Positions 52,364-62,644 of a stretch of 64,000 nucleotides of DNA are shown here, one piece after another (the first letter of the stretch is position 1; each line of letters begins with the position of its first letter). Source of the stretch: Granulosicoccus sp963833195 (lineage in GTDB: Bacteria; Pseudomonadota; Gammaproteobacteria; Granulosicoccales; Granulosicoccaceae); assembly GCA_963833195.1 (NCBI GenBank), contig CAWHXF010000027.1, forward strand, positions 3,472,001-3,536,000, written 5' to 3'. The translations under genes were made by a program, and so were the position numbers. The notes below the pieces were generated by a model that was not told where the DNA came from, made no database searches, and saw nothing but the letters and a program-made list of their open reading frames with translations.

Positions 52364-54343
52364 TCAGGCCGCCCGGCGCATGAGCTGGAGCTCGTCTATC
52401 GGTCCGGGGCGCCCGAGCAGGAAGCCTTGCAGTTCGTCGCAGCCGAGCTCGTTCAGGGCCGAACGCTGCGCCTCGGTCTCCACCCCTTCGGCATTCACCC
52501 GGATGCCCATCGAGTGCGCCATCGTGATGATCGAGCGCACGATCAGGCCGGCCTTCTCGTCGGTGTCCAGCCCCATCGTGAACGAGCGATCGATCTTCAC
52601 CTTGTCGAAGGGGAAGCGCCACAGGTACGACAGGCTGGAATAGCCGGTCCCGAAGTCGTCGAGGGCGATGCGCACGCCCGTCCGCGAGAGCTCCTCGAGC
52701 GTCTCGAGCACGCTCTCGGCGTTGCTCATGAGCAGCGACTCGGTGATCTCCAGCTCGAGCCGCGTCGGCGCGAGCCCCGTCTCCTCGAGGATCTCGCGCA
52801 CGAGCTTCGGCAGCGGCCGGCGGCCGTGGAACTGCACCGCCGAGAGGTTCACCGCGACGTGCAGCTCCTCCGGCCAGCGCGCCGCCTCCGCGCAGGCCGC
52901 CCGCAGCATCCACGTGCCGATCTCCTCGATGAGCCCGGTCTCCTCGGCCAGCGGAATGAACTCGGACGGCGGCACCATGCCGCGCTCGGGATGATGCCAG
53001 CGCATCAGCGCCTCGTAGCCGGTCAGCTTGCCGGCGGCGCCGCTGGCGTAGAGCGGCTGGAAGTGCGGCGACAGCTGGCCGTCGGCGATCGCCGAGCGCA
53101 GCTCGAGCGTCAGGCGTCGGCGCTGCTCGAGCGCGTGGTCGAGCTCGGCGTCGTAGAAGCTGAACTGTCCGCGCCCCTCCCGCTTGGAGCGGTACATGGC
53201 GAGATCCGCCTTGTGCAGGAGCTCGGGCACCTCCAGCGCGTCGTGCTCGAAGCGCGCGACCCCGACGCTGGCCCCGCAGGGCACGCGGTGGCCGTCGGCG
53301 TCGATCGGCTCCGCCAGGGCGTCGACCACGCCCTGCGCGAGGCGCCCGATGGTCGCGGCGTCGGAGACGCCCGAGAACAGCACCGCGAACTCGTCGCCGC
53401 CGAGCCGCGCGACCTCGTCGTCGTGGCGCACCAGTCGACGCAGCCGGGCGGCGACCTGGCACAGCACGTCGTCCCCGGCGCCGTGGCCGAGCGTGTCGTT
53501 GACCTCCTTGAAGCGGTCGAGATCGATGCAGAGGATGGAGAAGCCTGCCCCACCTTCGCGCCGGTTGCGCGCCGCGCGTTCGAGCTGCCGGGCGAAGCGG
53601 TCCCGGTTCAGGGCACCGGTGAGCGGATCGTGCTCGGCGAGGAAGCGAATCTTGGCGTCGGAGCGGCGGCGCTCGCGCTGGCGCAACCACACTTGCAGCG
53701 CGACGAGCGAACCGATCAGCAGGAGCAACAGGCCCACCGTGCAGGCGACCGCGAGGAACGCCAGATCGATCCGCTCGGCGCGGGCGCTCTGGTCGACGTA
53801 GACCTCGATCACGCCGATCAGCTCGCCGTTCTGGCTCAGCGGCACGTACGCCTCGGAGTAGGTGTCCGGCCGGTTCTCCACGCCCCGGCCGTCCTCCAGG
53901 CTGACGTAGTTGCGACCGCCGAACACGATGCGCCCGACGAGATCGTTGCCCTGATGCCCGCCGAGCTTCTGGTCCCGGCCGACCGCCATCGGATCGGCGG
54001 CGTCGAGGTCGTCGGAGACGAGCAGCTGGGCCCCGTCGCGATCGAAGAGCTTGAAGCGGAACACCTCGCCGAGGTAGCGCAGGCGGCGCAGCTCCTCGAG
54101 CGTGGCGCGGCTCGCGCGTCCCTCGCCGAGCAGCGGGGTGAGCCCGGGGACGGCGTCGCCGATGAACTGCGCGTACTTGACCGCGGTCTGCTCCGCGTCC
54201 TGCGCCAGCAGCCAGCCACGGGCGCGATCGACGCCGAACAGGGCGACGAACACGATGAGGAGGATGAACAGCGCCCAGGCGGCGACGGACGGGATGCGGT
54301 CCGGAACGCCTGTCCGGCTTCTCGAGCTCGTCGGGACTGTCAT
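52364..54343 (-). CDS. GGDEF-EAL cyclic-di-GMP protein with periplasmic sensor
   Basis: 659 aa. Membrane helix 1 at about 18-40, a periplasmic domain with GGRNYVSLEDGRG and EAYVPLSQNGELIGVIEVYVD, and helix 2 at about 190-215. The GGDEF domain has an intact active site (LGGDEFAVLF). The EAL domain has GYEALMRW, ELEITESLL, and LDDFGTGYSSL with the metal-binding residues expected for activity. It could make or break c-di-GMP; which dominates is not predictable. The Pel operon 4 kb away depends on c-di-GMP in other bacteria. Confidence 0.93.
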   Translation of the reverse strand: MTVPTSSRSRTGVPDRIPSVAAWALFILLIVFVALFGVDRARGWLLAQDAEQTAVKYAQFIGDAVPGLTPLLGEGRASRATLEELRRLRYLGEVFRFKLFDRDGAQLLVSDDLDAADPMAVGRDQKLGGHQGNDLVGRIVFGGRNYVSLEDGRGVENRPDTYSEAYVPLSQNGELIGVIEVYVDQSARAERIDLAFLAVACTVGLLLLLIGSLVALQVWLRQRERRRSDAKIRFLAEHDPLTGALNRDRFARQLERAARNRREGGAGFSILCIDLDRFKEVNDTLGHGAGDDVLCQVAARLRRLVRHDDEVARLGGDEFAVLFSGVSDAATIGRLAQGVVDALAEPIDADGHRVPCGASVGVARFEHDALEVPELLHKADLAMYRSKREGRGQFSFYDAELDHALEQRRRLTLELRSAIADGQLSPHFQPLYASGAAGKLTGYEALMRWHHPERGMVPPSEFIPLAEETGLIEEIGTWMLRAACAEAARWPEELHVAVNLSAVQFHGRRPLPKLVREILEETGLAPTRLELEITESLLMSNAESVLETLEELSRTGVRIALDDFGTGYSSLSYLWRFPFDKVKIDRSFTMGLDTDEKAGLIVRSIITMAHSMGIRVNAEGVETEAQRSALNELGCDELQGFLLGRPGPIDELQLMRRAA

Positions 54344-54642
54344 CGCGGATGTCGGGGGTCGGCTTTTCTCTGGAACGGTTAGCGACGCCGCCGCGCGGCT
54401 CTTGAACGGCACCGCGCGCGCGCGCCCGGCGGTGCGGATCACCCGCAGGATCGCTGAACGTGCGCAAGGCTCGCTCGCATCACGGCGAGGAGCGTCCGAC
54501 GGGCTCGGCTCGCCACCTCGAAATGCGGTCATGCGGCGGTCTCGTCGCCCCCGCTCGACGGCGTGTGTCACAGTAATGACGTTGCGTCGTGCCGTGACCA
54601 TCACTCTCCCCCTACCGACCGGCGAGGTCTGTTTCTCCCCCC

Positions 54643-57418
54643 ATGCCATACCGTTTGCATCATGCCGCGCACCGCTGCATCGCCGCCCTCGCCTTCGCCC
54701 TGATCGTCGGCCAGCTGTCGCCCGCGCACGCGGCCGGCTCGACGCCGTCGCGGCCCGACGACCTTGCCGGCTCCATCGTCGGCACCACGGTGTCGCTGAC
54801 CTGGGAGGCCTCGACCGACGACGAAGGCGTGGAGGGCTACAACGTCTACAGGGACGATCGCTACATCAGCACGGTCTTCGATACCGCGTACACGGGCGCG
54901 GTCGAGGCCGACACCCGGTACGTGTTCAAGGTCGTCGCCTTCGATGCCCGGCCGCGCAACTTCTCCCCCTCGTCGGACGCGCTCACGCTGCCGGCTTCGC
55001 TGGTTCCGTCGGACCTGACCGTCCCGCCGACGACGCCCACCGATCTGACGGGCACGGTCGACGGCACGATTGTCATGCTGGCGTGGACCGCCTCCACCGA
55101 CGACGAGGCCGTGCGGGGTTACAACGTCTATCGCGACGACCGCTACGTGGGTACCCGGTTCGAACCCGGCTACGTCGGCAACGTGGAGGCCGGAAGGGTC
55201 CACCGCTGGTACGTGGTCGCCTTCGACATCCGCAACAACTTCTCCGCGCGATCCGCGAGCATCACGCTGCCGGACGAAGGACCCGTCGACACCAGCGTTC
55301 GGCCGGAACCGCCGGAGGGGCTCACCGGCACGGTGGACGCGGGCACCGCCACCGACGGGGTCACGCTCACCTGGACCGACGCCATCGACGATCGCGGCGT
55401 GGCGGGCTACAACGTCTACCGCAACGGACGGTACGTCGGAACCCGGTTCGGCACCGAGTACAGCGGCACCGTCGATGCCGGATCGAGCAACGCGTTTTCC
55501 GTCGTCACGTTCGACATCGACGGCAATTTCTCCGTCGCGTCGAAGCGCCTGGTGCTGCCGGAGGGGCCCGGATCGACGAATCCCGGCGTACCGCCGTCGG
55601 TTCCGACCGGGCTCGAGGGCAGCACGGTCACGGCCGACGGCAGCACCACGGTCACCTTGACCTGGCAAGCCTCCACCAGCACCGCCGCCGTCGCGGGCTA
55701 CAACGTCTACCGCGACAACGACTACCTCGCCACCGTGAGCGACGTGCGATTCGTCGACACCGTGCCGGCGGGCCGGGCGTTCTCCTATGCGGTGGTCGCC
55801 TACGACGATTTCGGCAACTTCTCCGCGAAGTCGGCACGCCTGAGCCTGTTCGGTCCGGCCAACCAGGCACCGTTCTTCAGCGATCTCGGCGATCGGACGC
55901 TGGAGGCGGGCGTCGCCTTCGAGCTGCGGCTTCGCCCGGTCGACCTGGACGGTGGTGCGGCCGGCATCCTCACCAGCGCGCTGCCGTCCGGCATGGCGAA
56001 CGTCGACAATGGCGACGGTAGCCGCAGCCTCGTCTGGACGCCCGCGGCGACGGACGTCGGTGCGTACGAGATCACCGTGACCGCCTTCGACCTGCAGGAC
56101 ACGGACCTGCGTACCGCCCGGACCATCACGCTCACGGTCGTCGATGAAGGCGCAGCGCCCTCCGACACCCCGTTCGGCATCAGCATCGCGGCGGGTGCCT
56201 TCGGGCTGCGCGAAGGCGACGCGGCCGGCGTCGAGATCCCGGTCTCGATAGTCCGTGACGACGGCTACGCCGGCAGCGTGGAGCTCGGCGTGGCCGCGCA
56301 GGACCCCGACGACGAGAGTCTCGTCAGCGCCACGTTCTCGCCCGCCGTGCTCGGACCGGACGTCACCGAGAGCACCCTGACGCTGGTTCGCGACATCGCC
56401 ATCCAGCCGATCCGGCCGCGGCAGAGCGGCTTCGTCGTGACGGCGAGCGACGGCACGGCTTCCGACACCGCGAGCGTGACCGTCGCGGTGAGCCCGACCG
56501 AGCGCGACGACGTCTACCTGCTGCTCGGTCAGAGCAACATGGTGGGCTTCAGCGAGACGGGGGCGAAACGGGCCGGGCCCGGCGAGCCCGATGCACCGGT
56601 ACTTCGGCTCAGGCAGCTGAACGCCACGGCGAACGAGCGCGAGCGCTTCGCCCTAGCCGGACGACTTCACGAACCCGGCCGCGAACGTGGCCTCGCCCGC
56701 CATCGTCACGGCGGAGGATCCCTTGCACGATCCGCTGGATCCGAGCTCGCTCGCGAAGGAAGGCACGACGATCGGGCCGGGGCTGTCCTTCGGCAAGGCC
56801 GCCCTGAACGCCACGACCCGCAACGTGGTGCTCGTGCCGGCCGCCTGGTCGGGTACCGGCTTCTGCGGGAACACCGCGCTCGATGCGCAATGGAACGCCG
56901 TCACGCCCGACGACCCGAACCTAGGCAACACCCTGCTGTTCGATCGCGCGGTGGCTCGTGCCGACGAAGCCCTGCAGCGCACCGGGGGCGTTCTTCGCGG
57001 CATCCTCTGGTTGCAGGGCGAGGCGGACGGCAACGCGGCCTGCGCGCCCTCCTACGAGGCGAACCTGACGCGACTGGTGGAGGCGCTTCGATCGAGCATC
57101 GTCGAGGACGCGCGCGGCGCCGGTGCGCGAGGTCCCGGAGCGCCCGTGCCCTTCGTGGTCGGCACGCTGTCGCGCGGCGTGGATCCGCGCGGCGACTTCA
57201 GCCAGCTCGACGCCAACGAGGCGATCGTCGACGCGGTCCACAAGGGGTTCGCGGGGCTCGTGCCCTACGGCGAGGTCTCGCTTCACGACGATCTGGTGCC
57301 GGCGAACGGTTTTCCCTGCGGCAACGCCTCGTGCATCCATTTCGGTTCAGCGGCCCTGCGCGAGATCGGTGACCGGTTCTACGTGGCACTGCAACGGGCG
57401 AGCGAGAACGCGCCCTGA
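54643..57418 (+). pseudogene. Fibronectin-repeat SGNH esterase (sialate O-acetylesterase type), frameshifted
   Basis: About 925 aa after repair. Signal peptide (ALAFALIVGQLSPAHA), four FN3-like repeats each with a GYNVYRD-type strand (about residues 30-405), a cadherin- or Ig-like domain (NQAPFFSDLGDRTLEAG), a further beta domain, then an SGNH hydrolase. Block I is LLLGQSNMVGF (about 56520), and later blocks are LWLQGEADGN and CIHFGSAALREIG. The frame slips at about 56650 between FALA and DDFTNPAANVASP. Length is 925 codons plus one base. It would be exported and deacetylate a polysaccharide. Confidence 0.75.
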
Positions 57419-57848
57419 CCGAGCAGCGCGTCGTGCACCGGACGCACCCGCCATCGTCCCGCTTCCCGACGATGTCGAGATCCCCGTCGACTCGCTCGAT
57501 CCGGAGGCGCTGGAGTAGTCGGTCCGCAAGGCTCGCGACCGCTACCGAAGCGGCGCCGCGAAGACGGCGAGCGGCACGCCGGCCGGCCTTGCCACCCTGC
57601 AGAACCGGCTCGCCCGAGCGCTGGGCATAGGAACGATAAAGCGCGTCTGTCCCTGACCTCGAGGTGCTGTAGTGGGGGCGTATCGCGGCATCGAGCACGC
57701 GGCGGAGGGGGAGGGAGCACGCCATGCGGGCCAGGAAGGCGATGCACAGGGATGAGAAAGAGCGTCAACTCAGGCGAATCGCGTCGAAGTCCGGCGGCGT
57801 CACGCGGGCGCGGTATCGGCTGTTGGGGGCAAACAGCTACCGAGGATT
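57419..57848. other. Gap with coding-like fragments
   Basis: 430 bp between the esterase end and the GH114 stop. On the plus strand, fragments read VPLPDDVEIPVDSLDPEALE and, after a stop, KARDRYRSGAAKTASG. They look like protein but have no clean start, so they may be a decayed gene. A complete 50-codon frame (57724-57876, starting MRARKAMHRDEK) overlaps the end of the GH114 gene on the other strand; I do not recognise it. Confidence 0.35.
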
Positions 57849-58814
57849 TCAGTACGTGCCCGCCGCGGCGGTCTGATCCGGGCAGGCGTAGCGGAACCGG
57901 TCATCGAGCTCAGGTGGCAGGACGAGCGAGCTGATCATCATCGCGCGCGCCGAGGCGCACAGTTGCTCGCGGGCCTCCGCGTCGGCGACGAGATGGCGCT
58001 CGTACTCGGCGTTCAGCACGGGTTTGCCGGCGCGCGTGAAGACGTCGAGGCGGTGGCATTCGACGAACTCGAAGCACTGCTCGTTCACGGCGAAGTCGAA
58101 ATGCGGCTCCAGAGCCTCGACCTGGTCGAGGTCGTTCTTCAGGCCCGCCGCCAGATTCCGTGCATGGGCTTCTGTGGCCAGCCAAGTGTTGAAGGCGAGC
58201 TGATCGGCCCACTCGAGGTCGAACCCGGTGTTGTTGGCGAAACCGTCCACGTTGTCCGGTTCCACCCCGTCGCAGCCCTTCTCGCGTGCCAGGTCCAGCC
58301 GCAGCGCCATGACGCCGCGCAGATGATCGGAGCGGATGTTTAGCCAGCGCTCGTCGGCGAACCCGTCCATCGTGTCGCCGACGTCGGCCGGGAGAATCAT
58401 ATCGGCATCGGGACGCCAGCTCTCGTAGGAGCCGGCCGAGAAGTAGCAGATCACTCGCCGCCCCCGCGATTGCAGCTCGGCGATCTGGTGGCGTGAGGTG
58501 TCGATCAGATCGACATCGTAGAGCGCGACGTCATGGCTCGTGTTCAGCGGCCCGGCGAGCTGCCAATGCCAACTGATCGTCGGCGGCGGTTGGTACCAGG
58601 CCATCTCTGCATCGCTCTCGACGGCCTCGGTCGGTGGAGCCTGATGCGACGAGGCGTCGACGCCCCCGTCGTCCGCAATCGGCGCCACCTCGGTTCCGGC
58701 GTCGGATCGGGTAGCCGTGATGCGGTCATCGCCCGAGTCGCAGGCGGTGATCGAGCCGGCGGCAACGAGCAACGAAGCCAGCACCGATGTGCTGCGGAAC
58801 CCCGTAGTGGTCAT
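57849..58814 (-). CDS. GH114 endo-alpha-1,4-polygalactosaminidase-like lipoprotein
   Basis: 321 aa. Lipoprotein signal (VAAGSITACDSG). The GH114 domain is well conserved: WQL...LNTSHDVALYDVDLIDTS, RRVICYFSAGSYESWRPDAD, GCDGVEPDNVDGFANNTGFD and FAVNEQCFEFVECH with the acidic active-site residues. Enzymes of this family cut polymers of alpha-1,4-galactosamine, a component reported for Pel. It follows pelG with a 4-bp overlap, so it is part of the Pel operon and may replace the hydrolase part of PelA. Confidence 0.88.
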   Translation of the reverse strand: MTTTGFRSTSVLASLLVAAGSITACDSGDDRITATRSDAGTEVAPIADDGGVDASSHQAPPTEAVESDAEMAWYQPPPTISWHWQLAGPLNTSHDVALYDVDLIDTSRHQIAELQSRGRRVICYFSAGSYESWRPDADMILPADVGDTMDGFADERWLNIRSDHLRGVMALRLDLAREKGCDGVEPDNVDGFANNTGFDLEWADQLAFNTWLATEAHARNLAAGLKNDLDQVEALEPHFDFAVNEQCFEFVECHRLDVFTRAGKPVLNAEYERHLVADAEAREQLCASARAMMISSLVLPPELDDRFRYACPDQTAAAGTY

Positions 58815-60208
58815 TGCCTCGTTGCACGAATCGAGTCGTTGTTGGTGATGAAGGCGTGGTACGGCAACCATGGGAGTTCTCTTCGCAGGAGGTACAGGGC
58901 CGCCAGCAGCGACACGGACGACGCCAGCAGGTAGCCCAGACCGTACAGACCCTCACCGAACGACAGCAGCAGAACGGTCAAGGTCAGGTTGGCCGTGCAG
59001 AACAAGGCTGTCAGCGCAAGCACGGCACGGCGCAGATCGAAGTAGAGCAGGAACACGAGACAGAAGAGGAAGGTGGTGTGAAAGGCGGTACCCACGAGAC
59101 CGATCCGGAAGGTGCCGCTCTGCACCACGGCAATACCGGCGACGAACGGCGCGACGCTCACCACCAGGATGATCAGCAGGGCGACGGCGAGCAGCGCAGT
59201 GAGCAGGCAGGCCAGCTGTTCGAAGGCGAACTGACCGATGGCCTGCGTGCGCGTCTCGATGGTCGCGAGCGTGCGGTGCGCCTCGAACGAGCGATACAGC
59301 GACTGGAAGTGTGAGAAGAATCGGGTCTCCACGTGAATGAAGAAGTACACGAACGCAGGAATGGTCAGCAGCTGACACTTGAACATCGCCGAATCGTAGT
59401 CCGGCAGGGTGCTCAGCACGCCGCCCACCGTGACGATGCCGGTCTCGCCCCCGTGCCACATGACGATCTTGTCGATCCAGATTCCGAGGTAGTACAGCAA
59501 CCCGATCGGCGCCAGCTCCCAGCGGTGACGCAGGAACCCGCGCCAGCCGGGATCGTAGGTGAGCGTGGCCGGGTACTCGCGAAAGATGCTGCTCACCACC
59601 AGCAGCAGGATGCTGCACAGCGAGAGGTTGAAGATCAGCAGCATCTGCAGATCATCGATGCGCCAGCTAACCATCGCCGTGAGGCCGACGGCGAGCACGG
59701 CACCGAGTCCGAAGGCGAAGGCGATGCGCCGGTAGTGTCGAAGCATGGAGAGGTAGGGGATCGTGATCCACAGGCAGGCCACCAGACCGAAGTTGGCGAT
59801 GGCAGTCAGACCCATCGGAAGCGGCAACGCCACCACGAGGAGGTAGAAGGGCGCGGCGAGCAGCAGCGTGAGCGAAGCCACCGCCGTCAGGCTGACCGTG
59901 AAAACGAAACCGGTGTGCGACAGGTTCCGCTGGTAGATCTGGTCGGCGAGGTAGCGGGTGGCGAGCAGCACCACCGGCCCGGTAAGGATCAGGGTGGCGC
60001 AGAAGTTGTAGATGAGTACCGAACGAAAGGTCTGTACCTCCTCCCAAGCGGTGTCGGGCCGCAGGGCGTAGGTCATGCCGACCAGCGCCAGCACCGTGAA
60101 GATCCACGGTCCGGCCACGAGAACGGCCGAGTAGCCGTAGGCGCGAGCGGCACTGGGCACGTCGCCTCGCTCCGCCAATGCCTGCAGGTGAAAGCCGATG
60201 CCGGCCAT
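58811..60208 (-). CDS. pelG: Pel exopolysaccharide transporter PelG
   Basis: 465-aa inner-membrane protein with about 12 helices, close to known PelG length. Starts MAGIGFHLQALAERGD, with helices such as LLYYLGIWIDKIVMWHGGETG typical of the MOP-like PelG family. It forms the synthase/transport complex with PelD, PelE and PelF. Its start overlaps the pelF stop by 1 bp (TGATG). Confidence 0.93.
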   Translation of the reverse strand: MAGIGFHLQALAERGDVPSAARAYGYSAVLVAGPWIFTVLALVGMTYALRPDTAWEEVQTFRSVLIYNFCATLILTGPVVLLATRYLADQIYQRNLSHTGFVFTVSLTAVASLTLLLAAPFYLLVVALPLPMGLTAIANFGLVACLWITIPYLSMLRHYRRIAFAFGLGAVLAVGLTAMVSWRIDDLQMLLIFNLSLCSILLLVVSSIFREYPATLTYDPGWRGFLRHRWELAPIGLLYYLGIWIDKIVMWHGGETGIVTVGGVLSTLPDYDSAMFKCQLLTIPAFVYFFIHVETRFFSHFQSLYRSFEAHRTLATIETRTQAIGQFAFEQLACLLTALLAVALLIILVVSVAPFVAGIAVVQSGTFRIGLVGTAFHTTFLFCLVFLLYFDLRRAVLALTALFCTANLTLTVLLLSFGEGLYGLGYLLASSVSLLAALYLLRRELPWLPYHAFITNNDSIRATRQ

Positions 60209-61728
60209 CAGAGCACTCTCCCCCGCTCCGCCGGTGTCATCCAGCGTTCGTAGAGCTGACGGTAGCGAGCATCGATGGTGCGCTTGTCGTAGGTGGTGTT
60301 CACGCGCCTTCGCATCACTTCTCCCATCCTCGTGCGGATGTCGGCATCGTCGAGCAGCCGGATCATGGCATTGCCGGCCGCCGTGCTGTCGCCGCAGTTC
60401 ACCACCACGCCCCCGTGTCCGATGACCGGATCGCCGTCGAACCCTTCGAGAAGTTCGCGGCACGAACCGACGTCGGTGGCCACCGAAGGCACGCCCGCGG
60501 CACCGGCCTCGAGCAGAACGAGCGGCTGAGCCTCGCTGAGGCTGGTGAGTGCCAGCACGTCGATCCGGGGCAAGTAGGTGGAGATGTCCACCCGGCCGAG
60601 GAACCGGATCGTGTCGTCCAGGTCCAGCTGACTCACCAGCGTCCGGCATTCGGCGGCGTATACCGGATCCTCGTCATCAGGCCCCAGTATCCAGACTTGT
60701 ACCTCCGACACGCGCTTGCGAAGAACGTGGCAGGCGTGCAGGAACATCCGGATGTCCTTGATCGGCACCACGCGGCCGATCAGTGCCACCGTGGGCCGGG
60801 TGTGATCGGACGGCCGGGGCGAGAGGGTGCCGAGCCGATCGGTGTCCACCCCGTTGGGGATCACCAGCAGCTTCTCGTCCGGTGCACCGTCGGCACGCTG
60901 GAAAGCCTGGTTACCTCGGTAGAGCGTGGTGATCCGGCTGGCCGCCTCGTAGGCCACACGCGCGAAACCGGAGAAGGTATCGAGCCACAGATCGCGGATC
61001 TCCGGCAGCTCCCCGTCGACGGCGTAGCCGGCGCGATCGGTGTCGTGCAGCCAGTCGGCCACCTGCAGCTCGATGCGCCGCTCGTTCGTGTAGATGCCGT
61101 GCTCGGTGATGAGCAGCGGCGTGGCGCCGGCCCTCGCCGCACGCGCGCCGATGATGCCGGCGTAACCGGTGGAGATGGCGTGATACAACCGGGCTCGGGG
61201 CAGCTCGCAGCTCAGGCACACGATCAGCCCGGAGACAAGCGTCCGCCAGGCCCAGAAGAACTGCAGCAACGACGTGGTCGGCATCGATGAGCTGTAGATG
61301 TCGCGCACCGCGACCCAGGCCGCGCGCGAGTCGGTGAGCGCGCCATGACTCAGCCCGCTGCTCAGCAGCAGCTCGCGCGCCTCTTCGAAGCTTTGCCCGT
61401 CGCCGCCGTGGAAGATCCGCCGGCACAGGCGGTGGAAGCGCTGCACCGCCTCGGCCGAGCGTCGCGTCGCGCGCCCTCCCGAGTACCGCTCGTTCAGGTA
61501 CACGTCGGTGACGCTGACGACGTTACCCGGTAGCTCGTAACTCGACGGGGTTCGCGTTCGCTGTGCCCGGACGGCGACGATGGCGACATGCAGATCCGGG
61601 ATGGAGTGCAACAAAGCGTGAGTCCAGCCCGACACGCCCCCCATCACGTAGGGGTAAGTGCCTTCGAGCAAGAGGCAGACATCGGCCGTGGAGTCATTGC
61701 CCCGCAGGCTCGGCGCGCGGGCGTTCAC
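60208..61728 (-). CDS. pelF: Pel glycosyltransferase PelF
   Basis: 506-aa family GT4 glycosyltransferase, matching PelF length, which polymerises UDP-sugars into Pel. N-terminal LLLEGTYPYVMGGVSGW, middle STGYAGIIGARAARAGATPLLITEHGIYTNER and C-terminal VALIGRVVPIKDI and EAQPLVLLEAGAAGVPSVATDVG are characteristic. GTG start at 61728 with a preceding gap of 67 bp from pelE. Acts at the inner membrane with PelG. Confidence 0.93.
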   Translation of the reverse strand: MNARAPSLRGNDSTADVCLLLEGTYPYVMGGVSGWTHALLHSIPDLHVAIVAVRAQRTRTPSSYELPGNVVSVTDVYLNERYSGGRATRRSAEAVQRFHRLCRRIFHGGDGQSFEEARELLLSSGLSHGALTDSRAAWVAVRDIYSSSMPTTSLLQFFWAWRTLVSGLIVCLSCELPRARLYHAISTGYAGIIGARAARAGATPLLITEHGIYTNERRIELQVADWLHDTDRAGYAVDGELPEIRDLWLDTFSGFARVAYEAASRITTLYRGNQAFQRADGAPDEKLLVIPNGVDTDRLGTLSPRPSDHTRPTVALIGRVVPIKDIRMFLHACHVLRKRVSEVQVWILGPDDEDPVYAAECRTLVSQLDLDDTIRFLGRVDISTYLPRIDVLALTSLSEAQPLVLLEAGAAGVPSVATDVGSCRELLEGFDGDPVIGHGGVVVNCGDSTAAGNAMIRLLDDADIRTRMGEVMRRRVNTTYDKRTIDARYRQLYERWMTPAERGRVL

Positions 61729-61795
61729 GGTCGGAGATCCCTCGTCGTCGCCATCGGCCGTTCCCTTCGGCGAGGCGGTTCGCGCACCGCGTCGA

Positions 61796-62644
61796 TCACG
61801 CGCTGCACCGATACATGTAGACGGGCGCCTCGAGGCTGTCGAGCGGCGCGTCCGAGGCGGCTCGGCGATAGCGGTGTTCGCGTTCGCCTTGTTCGAGCAC
61901 TGCGAGCACCTCGCGATAGCGGGATTGGACGGCATAGGTGTTGGGCAGGCCCGAGCTGACGGTCAGGCGCGCCATCGACAGATGGTCGGCGGCCACGTTG
62001 TCGTCGAGCAGACCGGAGCGCGCGATGTCCACGAGAGCCGCCGCGATGTTGAGTCGCAGCTCCGGCGGCTGACCGGCAGCCTCGAAGCGCTCTTCCAGCG
62101 CCAGCATGCGATCCGTCTTGCTCTTCTTGAGCTTGGCCAGGACCGTGGCGGCCATCACCTTGACCGCGGCGTCGGGCGACACGGCGGCCAGGTGAAGGGT
62201 CGGTGCGAAGTCCGGTTCGAAGTTCGCGCTGATGATGCGTAGGGCACCGAGCTTGTCGCATTGCCGTCCGGCCGCGACGATGTCCACCAGTGGCAGTACC
62301 GGATCGGTGGCGGCCGGGTCGATACGCGATTCTCGTAGCTGCAGGCACAAGTCGTCGATGCGATCCCGGGTCCGGGAGCGAGGGCCAGACTCGAAATGTC
62401 TGTCCAGATCGTCGAACACGGCGTCCGCCGGCCGCGCGCGCATCAGCAGGACCGGGAGCACCATCAGCAGGCCCAGCGGTCCCGCGATGGCGAAACCCGA
62501 TGCGGATACGCACAGGCACTGCCGCCAGCGCCGTGCGCCGATGGCCGTCGGTGACATCCCTTCACGGCGGGCGTCGCGCACGCGTCGCGCCCGGCGCGCG
62601 CCGGCGCGGCGCCGACGACGTACGGTTTTCCAGAATCCATTCAC
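61796..62644 (-). CDS. pelE: PelE-like protein
   Basis: 282 aa with an N-terminal basic segment, one membrane region (ASGFAIAGPLGLLMVLPVLLM) and a helical, TPR/HEAT-like cytoplasmic part (DAAVKVMAATVLAKLKKSKTDRMLALEERFEAAGQPPELRLNIAAALVD). Position between pelD and pelF and this layout fit PelE, which bridges PelD and PelF. The GTG start at 62644 overlaps the pelD stop (GTGA); an ATG at about 62559 is a possible shorter start. Sequence conservation of PelE is low in general. Confidence 0.75.
   Translation of the reverse strand: MNGFWKTVRRRRRAGARRARRVRDARREGMSPTAIGARRWRQCLCVSASGFAIAGPLGLLMVLPVLLMRARPADAVFDDLDRHFESGPRSRTRDRIDDLCLQLRESRIDPAATDPVLPLVDIVAAGRQCDKLGALRIISANFEPDFAPTLHLAAVSPDAAVKVMAATVLAKLKKSKTDRMLALEERFEAAGQPPELRLNIAAALVDIARSGLLDDNVAADHLSMARLTVSSGLPNTYAVQSRYREVLAVLEQGEREHRYRRAASDAPLDSLEAPVYMYRCSA

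Noticed and set aside
48060..54467. A 2135-codon open frame on the minus strand covering the binding protein, kinase and GGDEF-EAL genes.
   Set aside because: Only its last 325 codons (binding protein) make protein sense. The rest is Arg/Ala-rich translation of other genes, as expected in very GC-rich DNA.
55148..55172. GGTTCGAACC-like sequence reminiscent of a tRNA T-loop.
   Set aside because: It lies inside the FN3 repeats of the esterase, codes for TRFEPGY there, and no cloverleaf or acceptor stem surrounds it.
54860..55800. Repeated segments that could suggest a DNA repeat or CRISPR-like array.
   Set aside because: They are protein-level FN3 repeats of about 300 bp with diverged codons, not short exact repeats with spacers.
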